64,000 nt of DNA, taken from NCBI RefSeq assembly GCF_002127325.2, contig NC_035443.2, positions 122,139,061 through 122,203,060 on the forward strand, read 5' to 3'. The translations under genes and the position numbers were made by a program. Source of the stretch: Helianthus annuus (lineage: Eukaryota; Streptophyta; Magnoliopsida; Asterales; Asteraceae). Shown one piece after another: positions 45,150 through 57,643 of this stretch. The notes below the pieces were generated by a model, which was given only the letters and a program-made list of their open reading frames with translations, was not told the DNA's origin and searched no databases. The number at the start of each line of letters is the position of its first letter. Position 1 is the stretch's first letter.

Positions 45150-45172
45150 AAGAAAAATCTCGTCCTCGAGAT

Positions 45173-48100
45173 TTATTGAAATAGATGAGGGTATTTCCGC
45201 TTCATTTCTGACTCTAGTTCCCAAGTATATTCTGGTCCTCTTTTTGAATTCCATTTGACTTTCACCAGTACTAGTCGCTTGTGTTTGAGAAACTTGATTT
45301 TCTTATCTTCTATTTGTAAGGGTTTCTCTATGAATTTCAGCTTTTCATTTACCTCTACGTCTTGAAGAGGTACTACCAGGGATTCGTCTGATAGGCATTT
45401 CTTAAGATTGGATACATGAAATACATCACGTACTCCAGCTAATTCTTCTGGTAGTTGTAAGCGATAAGCAACTGGTCCGATTCGTTGAATTACTGGGAAT
45501 GGTCCAACATATCTTGGACTCAGTTTTCCTTTCTTACCGAATCGTATGACTCCTTTCCAAGGAGAAACTTTCAAAAGTACTTTGTCTCCTATCTGGAATT
45601 CGAGTGGCTTGCGGCGATTGTCTGCATAGCTTTTCTGGCGATCTCGAGCTGTCTTTAGTCTTTCCTTGATTTATGTTATCTTGTCAGTGGTTTCTTGTAC
45701 GATTTCTGGACCTGATAATTGTCTTTCTCCTATTTCTGCCCAACATACTGGAGTTCTGCACTTGCGTCCATACAGTGCTTCGAATGGAGCGGCTTCAATG
45801 CTTGAGTGATAACTATTATTATAGGAGAATTCGATTAATGGTAAATGGTTATCCCAATTACCACCAAAGTCAATTACACATGCTCGGAGCATGTCTTCTA
45901 GAGTTTGGATCGTCCTTTCACTTTGTCCGTCTGTTTGGGGATGATATGCAGTACTTAAATTGAGTCGGGTTCCCATTGATTCTTGGAAACTTGTCCAGAA
46001 ACGGGAAGTGAAACGACTATCTCTATCCGATACAATAGAGAGTGGAACTCCATGTAAGGATACTATTTCATCTACGTACAATTTGGCTAACCTTTCCATG
46101 CTAAAGGTTTCCTTTATTGGTAGAAAATGAGCGGATTTGGTTAATCGGTCTACGATCACCCAAATGGCATCATTACCTTTTCTGGTTTTGGGTAACTTAG
46201 TAACAAAGTCCATTGTTATGAGTTCCCATTTCCATACAGGCATTTCTAACTGTTGTAGCAGACTTGAAGGTTTCTGATGTTCGGCTTTAACTTGTGAACA
46301 AGTTAGACACTTAGATACGTATTCGGCTATATCCTTCTTCATTCCTATCCACCAGAAATTCTTTCTTAAATCTTGGTACATCTTATTGTTTCCTGGATGT
46401 GCAGTATACCTAGATTTATGAGCTTCATCTAAAATCTTTGACCTTAAATTTCCCTGTTTAGGTACCCAAATTCTGCTTTTGTGGAATTTCCAAATTCCAT
46501 CATTTCCTTGTTCCAATTCTTTTAGGTAGCCTTTCATTCCTTCAGCATCGTTCTTGATTGCCGTTTCCTGAATTTCCTTTAATTGTTCCATTAAATCTAC
46601 TTGTAGATTTATTCTAAGAGCACGGACTCGCCTTTGCTTCTCATGATACTTACGACTTAAGGCGTCTGCGACTACGTTTGCCTTTCCTTCGTGATATTGA
46701 ATATCACAGTCGTAATCACTCAGGATTTCCATCCATCTTCTTTGCCTCATGTTTAACTCTTTTTGCCCAAATATATACCTTAAACTCTTATGATCTGTAT
46801 AAACAGTAAACTTACTTCCATACAGATAATGTCTCCATATCTTAAGGGCAAAAACTATAGCTCCTAATTCTAAATCATGAGTCGTATAGTTTTCTTCGTG
46901 CTTCTTCAATTGTCTGGAAGCATACGCAATTACCTTCTTGCGTTGCATCAACACACATCCGTATCCTAATTTTGAAGCATCACAATATACCTCAAAATCT
47001 TCTGTTCCTTCTGGTAAGGCTAAGATTGGAGCATTGGTTAATTTCTGCTTTAAGATTCTGAAGGCTTCTTCTTGTTTAGGTCCCCACTCAAATTTAGTGG
47101 CTTTACAGGTTAGCTTAGTTAATGGTATAGCTATCTTGGAAAAATCCTTAATAAATCGTCTATAATATCCAGCTAATCCTATAAAACTTCTAATTTCCAT
47201 TGCAGTTTGCGGAACCTTCCAATTGGTAATTGCTTCTATCTTAGCAGGATCTACGTGAATACCTTCGTAATTCACCATGTGTCCTAAAAATTGCACTTCT
47301 TGTAGCCAAAATTCACACTTCGAGAATTTAGCGTACAACTTTTCTTTTCTTAACAAAGTTAAGAGTGCATGCAAGTGTTGACAATGTTCAACCTGACTTT
47401 TTGAATAAATAAGTATATCGTCTATGAAAACAATTACAAATTTATCCAAATATGGTTTACAGATCCTCTTCATCATGTCCATAAATGCTGCAGGTGCATT
47501 AGTTAATCCAAAGGGCATGACTGTAAACTCATAATGTCCATACCTAGTTCTAAAAGCAGTTTTAGGTATATCTTCTTCTTGAACCTTTAATTGATGATAT
47601 CCGGAGCGCAAATCTATCTTAGAAAAATATTTAGCGCCTTGTAATTGATCGAAAAGATCATCAATCCTAGGTAATGGGTATCGATTCTTAATTGTAACCT
47701 TATTCAGCTCTCTATAATCGATACACATTCTCATCGATCCATCTTTCTTTTTCACAAACAACACTGGTGCACCCCAAGGGGATGAACTAGGTTGTATAAA
47801 TCCTTTGCTTAGTAATTCATCTAATTGCTTTTTCAATTCTAACATTTCGGTAGGAGCTAATCGATAGGGTGCCTTGGCTATCGGTGTAGTTCCTGGAATT
47901 AGATGAATCCTAAATTCTACCTCCCTATCTGGTGGTAACCCAGGTAAATCTTTTGGAAATACATCTGGGTATTCTGAGACTACAGGAATTTCCTTAAGTT
48001 CTTTTCCTTTAGTACAAATGATTACTGAAATCATATATACTATTCCTCGTTTCCGTTCATAATTAGCAACTTTCATTACTGATATGAACTTTAGCGGCTT

Positions 48101-49669
48101 TCGAGGTTTATCTCCTGTAATCATGATTACTTTCCCAGTAAGTGATTGAATTTCTATAGAGTTTCTATCACAAATGATTTGAGCATGGTTGGCTATTAAC
48201 CAATCCATTCCTAACACAACATCGAACTCAACTAATTTCATAGGCAATAGGTTTGCAACAAATTTATGACCTGAGAGTTCTATTTCTACTTTTTGCAAAA
48301 CCTGATTGATTTTTACTGAATTCCCATCTGCGGTTTCGACTGTAAAAATCTGCCTAACGGTAGTTAAGGGTAACTTAAGAGCTTGACAGAATGAAGTATT
48401 AATAAAACTTTGGTTTGCACCAGAGTCAAATAATACTTTTGCATAAACGTTGTGAACTAGAAACGTACCGGCGATGACATCCGGAATGAGCTCTGCTTCT
48501 TGAGTGGTTAGCTGGAATGCTCTGGCATTCTTCTTAGTAGCTCCTTCGGTCGCTTTGGGTTTGTTGTCTACTGGGTTGGCTAACTTAGGACATTCTGTTT
48601 TGAAATGTCCGGCTTCTCCACAATTGTAACAAATTATGGATTTCTTCCTGCAGTTTTCTTCACGATGTCCTATCGTTTTGCAAAAATTGCAAAGTTTGTT
48701 ACATCTTCCAAAATGATTCTTTTTGCAAATTTTGCAGAATGGCAAAGTTGAGGATTGCCCTGTTCCTCTTTTCTTGAAATTCCTACTATTACCCACTCTA
48801 AATCCTTGGGTAATTTTCTGAGCTAGTTCCTTCTTCCTATCTTCATCTCTTGTACGTATCAGTTCATCAGTTAGGGTGTTAGCTAATTCTACTGCATCGT
48901 CAATAGTGCGAGGTCTCGCAGCCTTAACGATATTGCGAATTTCGCTAATTAATCCCCAAATATAGCGAGAAATGAGTACCGGTTCTGGCGAAGCCAGGTT
49001 AGGTACCACTCTAGCATATTCGAAGAATGTCGAAGTATAACCACGACAATCCACACCTAACATCCGATGAGTTAGGAACTTATTTGCCATTTGTTCCTTT
49101 TCATATTCAGGACAAAATTTTCTTTCTGCGAGATTCTTAAATTCTTCCCAAGTCATAGCATAAGCTCTATCTCTTCCTTTAGCTTGTAACACAGTGTTCC
49201 ACCATTCGAGTGCTCCTTCTTTAAACAGATTTGATGCGTACATGACCTGATCATCTTTGGCACACTTACTTATTGCAATTACTGCTTCGGTTTTCTCTAA
49301 CCAACGCAGTAATGCAGTTGCCCCTTCATTGCCTGCAAATTCAGTGGGTTTACAAGCAAGGAATTCTTTGAAAGTGCAACCAGGTGTTGCAGCTTTCTGT
49401 TTCTTAGGGAGCGGCGTGTGCAGAGATTCATTATCATGATTATTGCCTCCATTTATACTATTACTAAAGTTATCTTCAGAAGTACGTTTACTAGGAACAA
49501 TATGTTGCGGTTCGATTGGACTTTTTACAGCAGCAACAAATGCTGGAATAGCATTGGCTATCCCTTGAGCAACAATATTTTCAATATCTTGTCTAGTCAT
49601 ATATTGATCTCCTGGATGTTGCTCCGACTGATTAACCTCATTTACTGGTTCATTACCACTATTTGCCAT
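45173..49669 (-). pseudogene. Element D gag-pol, single frame with one premature stop
   Basis: 1498 codons plus stop from the ATG at 49669, directly after a CAG; the frame stays open 26 codons further upstream, but the Met at 49669 aligns with the C start. Gag takes about residues 1-400, with knuckles [14 protein letters not shown] and [14 protein letters not shown]. The protease Asp is residue 415 (DSG). RT has FIDD with Asp 750 and 751, intact. RNase H keeps [10 protein letters not shown] and TDHKSL. Integrase has Asp 1154, Asp 1215 and Glu 1251, a correct DD35E spacing, and a chromodomain-like end (VKVKWNSKRGPEYTWE). The only break seen is codon 1333, CAA in C but TAA here (45671-45673), a C-to-T change just after the integrase core. 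Confidence 0.95.
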
Positions 49670-49925
49670 CTGATAATATATAATAATTTTTATTAGTATT
49701 TGATAAATAGTAATCATACATAAAAAATCAGACAATTTATAATACACGTATAATCAAAACTATCGATTTCTCGATTCCATTTCATATCCGTTATAGTATG
49801 CATCACTACACACAGATATTTTACAAAGTTTTATTCGGAGTTATGTTACAGACTGATTTCACTATTTACTATACTATTACACAACTATAGTTTTACCATC
49901 CTCCTATCCCTCACCATTTGTTGTT

Positions 49926-50741
49926 CTAAAAACGCATTTCCCTTTCATCATATTTCCAGGCAATCTGTCCCCCTATCTCCCAGATTCTATTCCCTGCATC
50001 CATCAACTCTTCACCGAAATGGCGAAGTTCAGCCATATTCTCAGTGCTCATTGGTGGATTAGGTAGGGGTTCTGGATCAAATTGCGGAAGGAAGGAATAA
50101 GGGTCGTTGACAATATTTTGAAATTGCCAATCATTCGTCCACCATTCTTCCATTTCTAAAGGTTGAGCGTGGACTATTGGTTCTGGGATTGCTGGTGCAA
50201 AATTCATAGGGATTGGATTTTCACTAGGATAGGTAAAAGCATTCGTATTGACAGGCTGAATAGTTTCACAGTTTGCCAATAGAAAATCTATTTCATCCTG
50301 AAAAGTTATTCCCTGGTTCTGGTTTTGATTGGAGCTCTCTCCAATTTCTATCTGAGTTGGTCTAGAACCTTGTCCTACTTCCATTTCTATATCTTTAGAA
50401 TATTCCTCAAACTGTATCTCCATTTGCCTAGAATCTTTCTTATCTTCAATTTCCATCTCCGGCTGTTTACCAGTTTCTTTTGCTATTTCTAAAGGATTGT
50501 TTATTTTAGGAAGTTTCGGGACTGGCTTTTTCCTACGGATACGATGTCCCCACACGTAATTCTTCTTTTTCTTTCGTTTTGGCTTTGTCAAAGGTGGAGC
50601 ATGGAATTCTACAGGTTGGTCCACATCAGCAAAGTATCCAGTAAACTCTTGGGAAACTTCTATATTCACCGGGTAAAGATTGAGGTTCTGAAAAGCTTCA
50701 GATATCTCGCTCATGCTGTGTAGCATATATGCAAAATGCAC
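49926..50741 (-). CDS. Element D accessory ORF2, 271 aa, unknown function
   Basis: Colinear with the 250-aa ORF of C: same start MHFAYMLHSMSE, basic cluster RKKPVPKLPKINNP after KPKRKKKKNYVW, IEIGESSN repeat, MEEWWTNDWQFQNIV block and charged C-terminus. It is about 20 residues longer in the Glu/Lys-rich middle. The Met at 50714 (MSEISE) follows a CAG by one base. No known domain. Confidence 0.75.
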   Translation of the reverse strand: MHFAYMLHSMSEISEAFQNLNLYPVNIEVSQEFTGYFADVDQPVEFHAPPLTKPKRKKKKNYVWGHRIRRKKPVPKLPKINNPLEIAKETGKQPEMEIEDKKDSRQMEIQFEEYSKDIEMEVGQGSRPTQIEIGESSNQNQNQGITFQDEIDFLLANCETIQPVNTNAFTYPSENPIPMNFAPAIPEPIVHAQPLEMEEWWTNDWQFQNIVNDPYSFLPQFDPEPLPNPPMSTENMAELRHFGEELMDAGNRIWEIGGQIAWKYDEREMRF

Positions 50742-50889
50742 AGAAATGCTAAGTTAAAACTTTGGAACAAAGTTTAACAAATAAACATCGAAGTTTTATT
50801 GCACACTATTTGTACAAAATGACAGGAAAGAACACACTCAGATTTATTTATTTATTTACTGAGAAGTGTTATTACTAGACTTAGGGTAT

Positions 50890-51213
50890 TTAAAGATTTG
50901 CATGTTCTGCTACAGTGGCTAGCATATACAAATTTGCCCATTTCTCATCTAGCTTATCTTCCCAAGGTGATTTATTGATTAATTCCTGGGTTTCCTTTTT
51001 AATCCTCTTTTCTCGGATTTGCTCTTTACTTTTCTTAATAATCATACTCCTTTTTCTAGGAGAAAGCGGTTTCTCATATTGTGCTTTTCGCACAAATATT
51101 CCTTCTTCAGGAATTGTAGGGAGCTTTGAAAATTTAGTTTTGGATGAACTTCCCTCTTCGTAGACTGACCTATCTAATTTAAGATAGATATCTTGCAACT
51201 TTTGCTTACCCAT
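50890..51213 (-). CDS. Element D accessory ORF1, 107 aa, unknown function
   Basis: Same length and layout as in C: MGKQKL start, EEGIFVRKAQYEKPL, basic middle, LATVAEHANL end. The ATG is one base after GTTACAG, and the first codons read ATGGGTAAGC, which contains a good 5' splice donor (GGTAAG). That is compatible with this start region serving as an upstream exon edge. Function unknown. Confidence 0.75.
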   Translation of the reverse strand: MGKQKLQDIYLKLDRSVYEEGSSSKTKFSKLPTIPEEGIFVRKAQYEKPLSPRKRSMIIKKSKEQIREKRIKKETQELINKSPWEDKLDEKWANLYMLATVAEHANL

Positions 51214-51315
51214 ACTGTAACTAACAAATAGTCATTTTAATAAAACACATCATCACATAATAGTAATCAGGAAAAATTAAGTATCTGTTAAATACTTCAT
51301 TAGCTTAACTCAGTG

Positions 51316-51327
51316 GCTCTGATACCA
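51316..51327 (-). promoter_or_regulatory. Element D primer-binding site (tRNA-iMet)
   Basis: Minus-strand TGGTATCAGAGC, perfect, 9 nt inside the 5' LTR. Confidence 0.95.
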
Positions 51328-51336
51328 CCTTATTTC

Positions 51337-52715
51337 TGTCACGGCCCCCGACCCGGTTTGACCCGTTTTAGGAGCCGCGGGACAGAAATCCCGTGATATT
51401 TATTTATGTGATTTTAGCAGCGGAAATTCTTTAACATCAGGATCGTTATAAAGTTAAAAACTTTTCCCGATTATTTTATTTCACAATTCGGGCTAAAACC
51501 CTGATAATTTACAATAATAAGATTTTTCTGATAAATCTTTATTTCAAAACATATTTCTTTATTTTATACTGAGCCACTATCTTAAGCTTGAAATGCTCCC
51601 CGACACTTTTCCTGAATTACAGTAGATCACCTGAAACATGTTTGAAAAAGGTTTTGTCAGCGGGGAAATACTGAGTGAATCATTCAGTTTACTGAAAACG
51701 ACACATTTGTTATAATTCACAGTATTAAGATCTTTTACATATGTTTCTGATATCAACCAACTACCCACAGTATTTGTCACTCGACCGGATCTGTGACAGT
51801 GGTCATATCACCATTGGCTGCCCCAATGAATGACGTATCACTTAATTTTAGGTTCGCCCACCTAATTGTGATAAAAACAGTAGTAATGTGCACAATACCC
51901 CACATACTGGCTGTAATTTGGTGATTACATAAACTTAATCACTGTAATTATAACTCTGAAAATAATTTGGAGTATTGTAAAACAATTGATAAAAAGAGAA
52001 TGACTCACATTGCAGATTTAACACGAACAGAATATGATTTAGCTTGGTTAACCTAATTTTAATAATAATGCACACAAAACTGGGTTAGTGATCAATACAG
52101 CAGTCACGATAACTCACGAAATCAAATTCTCACAATGAACGACAAAGTGCAATACTTAAACATTCATCGATTTAACGACGAACGACAAAGTATAACCCAA
52201 TGTGGGCGGCACTTAAACATTCTTTGGATATATTGATCTCGGAAAATGAATCGTAATAGCGATCGAGTAATTACCCTGTTTTGCGGCAACGATTCGAGTG
52301 CAGTGTGTGTTTATTTGTAGTAATTTGGTGCTAATTCGACGTACAGACAACAACTTTGCGTCGTTTCAACTTCTAATTTCTAGTCCCAAGGTCGGCTATT
52401 TATAGCCAGAAAATAGCCTCGCTTACGGACCGTAAGCCGTAACCCTTACGGTCCGTAAGGGTGCGGTCTAATTTGTAGAGTAGCCTAGTCAGTGGTATAG
52501 GCTTGATGAATCAACTAAAATCGAATTTCAGTATGTACAACGCAATTTTGTTGATAATTATCAACTAGGGTTTACCCCCCCTGAGTTTTAGGGGTCCTGA
52601 TTCTGATTGTTCCGAAAATTTTAGGGTTAGTGCAAAATTACTTGGGTGTCTCAATTAGGGTTTCCTTATTGACTAATTATCATTCTAATTATTAATTTTA
52701 ATAAGAGTTGTTACA
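51337..52715 (-). repeat. Element D 5' LTR (1379 bp)
   Basis: Near-identical to 43751-45136. Boxes at 52422-52436 and 52445-52459; TATA core 52398-52404. Confidence 0.97.
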
Positions 52716-52720
52716 AATTA
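52716..52720. other. Target-site duplication of element D, right copy (AATTA)
   Basis: Pairs with 43746-43750. Confidence 0.95.
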
Positions 52721-53673
52721 CGAAATAGTTAATTATTTCCCAAAGACATTAACCCTTAAGCTAAGGCACGGCCGTCCGTCTAATAGAAGTTAGTACGTGT
52801 AGGTCGTCGCACAGCAGGTTGACTGGGAGATACTTTTTAGAGACGCACTTCGGTGAGTTCATGTCCCCCTTTTCTCTTAACTGTTTTCAGTTTTCTAACC
52901 TGCGGGGGTGAAATACATGTTACTATGATTACAAGTACTTTTTACATGGTATGGATAGCGTAAGGAGGGTTATTACCTAGATCATGTGAATGGGTAGGCT
53001 ATTATCGTAAGACCATTAATCCTTGTATAAGGACCGAGAGGCATGAGTGATAGATCTATCGGGTGTTGCGAGCCCCACACATGAGCCAGCGTGTGGCCGC
53101 ATGTGGTGACTATGTCGTTCCGCCGGAAGGACCGGTATGAAATACGCGTTACAGGTTTGAGTGCTTCCTAGGCCATTTCACTTATTAATGTATTAGCTAC
53201 ACATTAATTGATCTCTTTTTCCTTATTGCTACATACCAGGAATTTTCATACACACAGACATTTTACAAAGGTTTATATCAACTCACATACACATGAACTC
53301 GCTCAACTTTATGTTGACTTTTCAAACTACATGTATTTCAGGAAACTAGCGGATCTGGCACGGTATGCGCGTATTTTCAAGCTGCGTTTGAATAAAGAAG
53401 TCATCCAGGGTTTAGAAGGTGTAACCTCTTCCTGGACGGGTTACATATCCCTAAACCTAGTGTTGTTTTATAGCCTTTTGATAAGTTTTTATGAACTCAT
53501 TTAAATCAGGTCAAGGTTTGTAACTTATTTTGATTGTTGAAAATGGGATTTTCTGAACTTTATTATTGGATGAATACCACATGTTTTTATCATATAACAT
53601 TGTTATGATTGTTGCTATGGTATTAAGAAGTCACACCAGTTAACCCACGCTTCCGCAAAGCCAGGGTGTGACA
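52721..53673 (+). mobile_element. Element G: LTR remainder
   Basis: Ends CCAGGGTGTGACA at 53673. Non-coding. Confidence 0.6.
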
Positions 53674-53676
53674 GCT

Positions 53677-53688
53677 TGGTATCAGGGC
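53677..53688 (+). promoter_or_regulatory. Element G primer-binding site (iMet type, one mismatch)
   Basis: TGGTATCAGGGC just after the LTR end; the usual site has A in place of one G. Confidence 0.75.
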
Positions 53689-53893
53689 TCTGATCATAGC
53701 GAACTAGGATTCTTTCTCGAGTCTAGACTATGATCACTAGGGCTCTCACGAAAACATTTTTACATTGCATACCACTTAAGTCCAGATCCAAAACGTTTTT
53801 TTTTACAAACAAATGTTGAGCACATTTTATTTATTATTTATAGGTTCAGTCTGGGAGGCTGAGGCTCAGTCTGGGAGGCCGAGGCTCGGTCTG
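53689..53893 (+). other. Element G internal start with a 20-bp direct duplication
   Basis: Short leader. TCAGTCTGGGAGGCTGAGGC and the next 20 bases, which differ by one base, are adjacent (about 53847-53887). The sequence is cut by F at 53894. Confidence 0.6.
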
Positions 53894-56800
53894 TGTAACA
53901 CCTCGAAAAATTTCGTCCAATAATGTCTTGACACGTGTCATAAGGTTCCGTTATGTGAAAACATACTTTAGAGGGACTAAAAGTGACAAACAGTGAAAAC
54001 TATGGAACGTAAGGGTCCAAAGTGTCAACAATGGATAAATAGGCTCTATGATAACCCCACATAATGTTTATAACCTTTAACGGTTGGTTCATGGATCATA
54101 CGACGCGGAGATTGCCCAAAAGTGAAGTATTGTAAACTATAGGGGCCAAAAGTGTCAACATGTTTAATTTATACCTCTGAGTGAACTTTTGGCAGACCCG
54201 AAGCTTTGTATAGCTAAAATATACTCACTAGAATATGTGGTAAAAATTTCATGAAGTTTCGTCAACGTATGAGAAAGTTATGGCCAAAACCGTACTTAAG
54301 GGACTAGAAGCGTCAACGTCGAATTTCAGGGCTTTTCGGTTGAGCGCAAAGTTATCCGAGGGCATTACCATGTTGGTAAAAGTCCTAAGGTCCTTAAAAA
54401 CCAAGTTTGGGGGTTTACGGGTCGAGAAAAGTAGCCGAAACATCACGTACAAGTTCAGGGGTCAAAGCTGTCAATGTTTGAAAGATGTTTGGCTGAACAG
54501 CAGGTCAGGCGACCCGCCTGGACAGACCCAGGCGGGCCGCGTGGGACTATCAGGTGCAGAAAATCGAATTTGGGTTGATTTGGGTCCGAATTTGAGTGAC
54601 AAACAGCTGTAACTTGCCTCCACAATCACCAATAACATTTCATGCAAGCCTACAACTACAGTAAGCTCGAAAATACTGATTTAAAACAAGAATTGATCTC
54701 ATTTTGATCATTTGCAAGTGAAGAACAAGGAGCATTCTCTCAAGAGCTCTCAAGAACACTTCAAGCAAGCTTTCTGGAGGGATTCTGATCAACAAGGCCG
54801 ACTCCTAGTGACCATTTAACATCTATAGGACTCTTGTAAGCCTTCAATTCGTTCTTTGATCCATTCTTGTTGTGTTAATTGCTAAAAGTCAAACTGGGTG
54901 TTCATAACCTTTGACTTTCTGATTAAACGGATTTCTTTCAGTAATTTCTCGAATTGAAACTTGTTATAGATTAGTATTTATGTGGGAAACAAACCCTCTA
55001 AAGGGTACTAACTGATTCCCACTACATGCATGCTTAATGTCGAGTCAAACCTAATTCTAAAAAGTCAACAGAAGTGATTTTTGCGAAAAATGACATGATT
55101 AATGATATAGATGACATGCAACCTGATTGATCATTGAAAATAACTTGTAACATATATATAAATGTGTTTTAATCATCATCAACTCGACACTCTATAGTAT
55201 AGCCACGAATCGGAACCGAAAGTCTTGTAAAACGATTATTTCGTAGACTATCGATTCGGATTCGTACATGCATGTTCAAGATCTGTTTTGGAAAGTATTT
55301 TTGACTATTATTATTTCAGTTAAACTTTCTGGAACTTTCGTTGATTGAGTCTATGTTTAGCCTATTCGAATGCTTGTTTCCGGTTTATGCATAAAGTTGA
55401 CTATTTTGCCCTTTTTGATTTAAAACGGGATTTTTTGGAAAAGTGAAAGGATAGAAATCTTTATTTTTATTATATAAACTTGCACCGAAAGTTTCGGATC
55501 AGTTGGTGGTCCAGATTGTGAGTTATGGCCATTAGCGTAAAACTATATTATAAATTTACATAAACGGTCCTTTTTGCGTAGAACCCGTTTCTGGCCACAT
55601 TTTGACACGAAACTTTTTACCAACTGATTATATATAATATTCTGGGAATTTTGGTGATTTTTAATTAATTTTTGGCTGAACGGATCCTAGATCACCTAGC
55701 CATTTCGGCTTATGTCGGTTTTGACCGTTTTAGCCATAAAAAGAGTTTTACACCTCCGTTTGACCCGAAACCTTTTTCTACTGATTTTATATGATGAATA
55801 AATTATTTTAAGTATTCTGGAAATATAAAAATCTCAGATTTACTGTGAAAACCCGAAAACGCCCTTAAATCGTATTTTTAGCGTTTTAAGCGCTTAGTAA
55901 GCGTTATACTTGTTTTAAACCCACAAAACTTATACCTACTGATGTAAACCACATATTTTCATATAATAACAGTAAGTATGATATTTTGAACTCAGGTTTC
56001 CAGTTTTGGCATTTTTAGCCCTTGTGAAATTACTAAATTACCCCTACGGTGCATAGTTTGGTTTTAAATGATATATTTGGTATATGGGTCATACCCTACT
56101 GATATAATATGTTATATTAAGTATATTTACTGTATGAACCAGACCCGCAACTCAGATTTCAAATTTTACCCTTTTATTATCTTTTAAATGACCAAAATGC
56201 CCTTCTAAGGCATAAATTGAGTTTAAAATTATCCCGGGCAATATAGGACATAACTTACTGATATAATATCATATTCTAAGCATATTACTTCAGGAAACTT
56301 GCATTTGAATCTTTGGTCTACCCGTAACGCCGTTTTCGCGTTCGGTTCGGTTTACGTAACTAGTTTGCGTAAATTGACCGAAACGGGTCAAACAATATCA
56401 TTTTTATTTCAAAATCCAGAATGTATTTAGTATACCCATATTATACAAGTATTCAAACTTGTCGGGTCTAAATCACATTCTATCCGGTCTTTCGCTTAAT
56501 CGTGCGTAAACCGTATCATTCCTAAAACTAACCGGTCAAAGCTTAAGCTTAAATAAAAGGCCGTTAGGAATCTAATAGGTTAATTATAAACCTTTGTTCC
56601 AGATTAGGAAGCCCGGTAAAAGCTATCACCACTTATCGTTTGTGACTTATACTTGCTCAGGTAAATACATTTTGACTTATTTTCCCTATACGGGCTTGGG
56701 GTACGGTATTTAAAATACCGCTTGATCGGGCGCACAAGTCCTGCTCCCTATGGGTGTTCAGTCTTGAATAGCTTGTGTGATTTCGTTTAAACAGTCTTGT

Positions 56801-57437
56801 CTTACTTAAAGGCTTTGGGGGGTTATTGACCATGTCCCGGATATCCTTGGCATTATCTTACGAGATGGCCACGACCAGAGCACGGGGTGTAGGCGTACAC
56901 CCGTCGTGTATAACTCTTTGATGTGGTGTGTCAATTAAATCTCTAGCCCGGACAGTAGATCCCGGGCCACCAGAGATATAAGTGCATGTAAATCGTTCAC
57001 AAGTTTATATTATATAATTATCCCAAGTTAATAAAATATTTATGCCTTGTGCATTTAAATAAATTTTAAATCATTTTCAAAATGAGTCGGTTGATTTGTA
57101 TTTACCAGTGTAAACTGACGTATTTTTCCCAAAAGATTAAGTGCAGGTACTATACGGAAATAGGCTGGCTGTTTCCTAGAGAGCGTCCACAATAGTCTCG
57201 CAAACTCGGACGACATTTATCTGTTGAACTATTTATTTCTATTTTTATTTGATCCGCCTGTGGATCCATTTCAACTACTGTGATATTATTATTACACTTT
57301 ATTTAAAAGTTGAAATGTTTCTATTCTGCTTCCGCTGTGCATTATTATATTGTGTTGATTGTCTATGACGATGCCAACTACGTCACTGTACCCCACACCG
57401 GGCCCACCGGTGACACGTGGAAATCGGGGGTGTGACA
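53894..57437 (+). repeat. Element F 5' LTR (about 3.54 kb)
   Basis: Starts TGTAACACCTCG (53894; two bases earlier is also possible) and ends GGGGGTGTGACA. Very long for a Gypsy LTR. It has an inverted GC-rich pair CCCGCCTGG (54513-54521) and CCAGGCGGG (54528-54536), the latter followed by CCGCG, but no canonical TATA near it. No ORF in it is supported. Confidence 0.85.
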
Positions 57438-57440
57438 GGT

Positions 57441-57452
57441 TGGTATCAGAGC
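57441..57452 (+). promoter_or_regulatory. Element F primer-binding site (tRNA-iMet)
   Basis: TGGTATCAGAGC, perfect, 3 nt after the LTR end. Confidence 0.95.
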
Positions 57453-57643
57453 CAACGCTGAGTGAATTAAACACTAGTCTTTTGTGTTTAATCTCAGTTA
57501 CACAATTGCACATTCCTCGATTTTCGAGTCTAGACAAAGAACTTAGGAAATGTTCAACATTTCGTTTAATTTATTTTTAATTATTATTGCATTGTCTTAC
57601 ATATATATGTTGTGCAACTTGTTTGATTTTTGACAGGATCAGG

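Larger units (their letters stand above)
43751..52715 (-). mobile_element. Element D: nearly intact Tekay/Del-like chromovirus with two accessory ORFs
   Basis: Complete on the minus strand, flanked by AATTA. 5' LTR 52715-51337, iMet primer site, accessory ORF1, accessory ORF2, gag-pol with a single premature stop, polypurine tract, 3' LTR 45136-43751. The LTRs differ at about ten positions plus a 6-bp deletion by eye, so D is about as young as C or younger. Inserted in the LTR of G. Confidence 0.97.

Noticed and set aside
17041..53700. tRNA genes at the TGGTATCAGAGC sites
   Set aside because: Only the 12-13 bases complementary to the tRNA 3' end are present, right next to LTR ends; they are primer sites.
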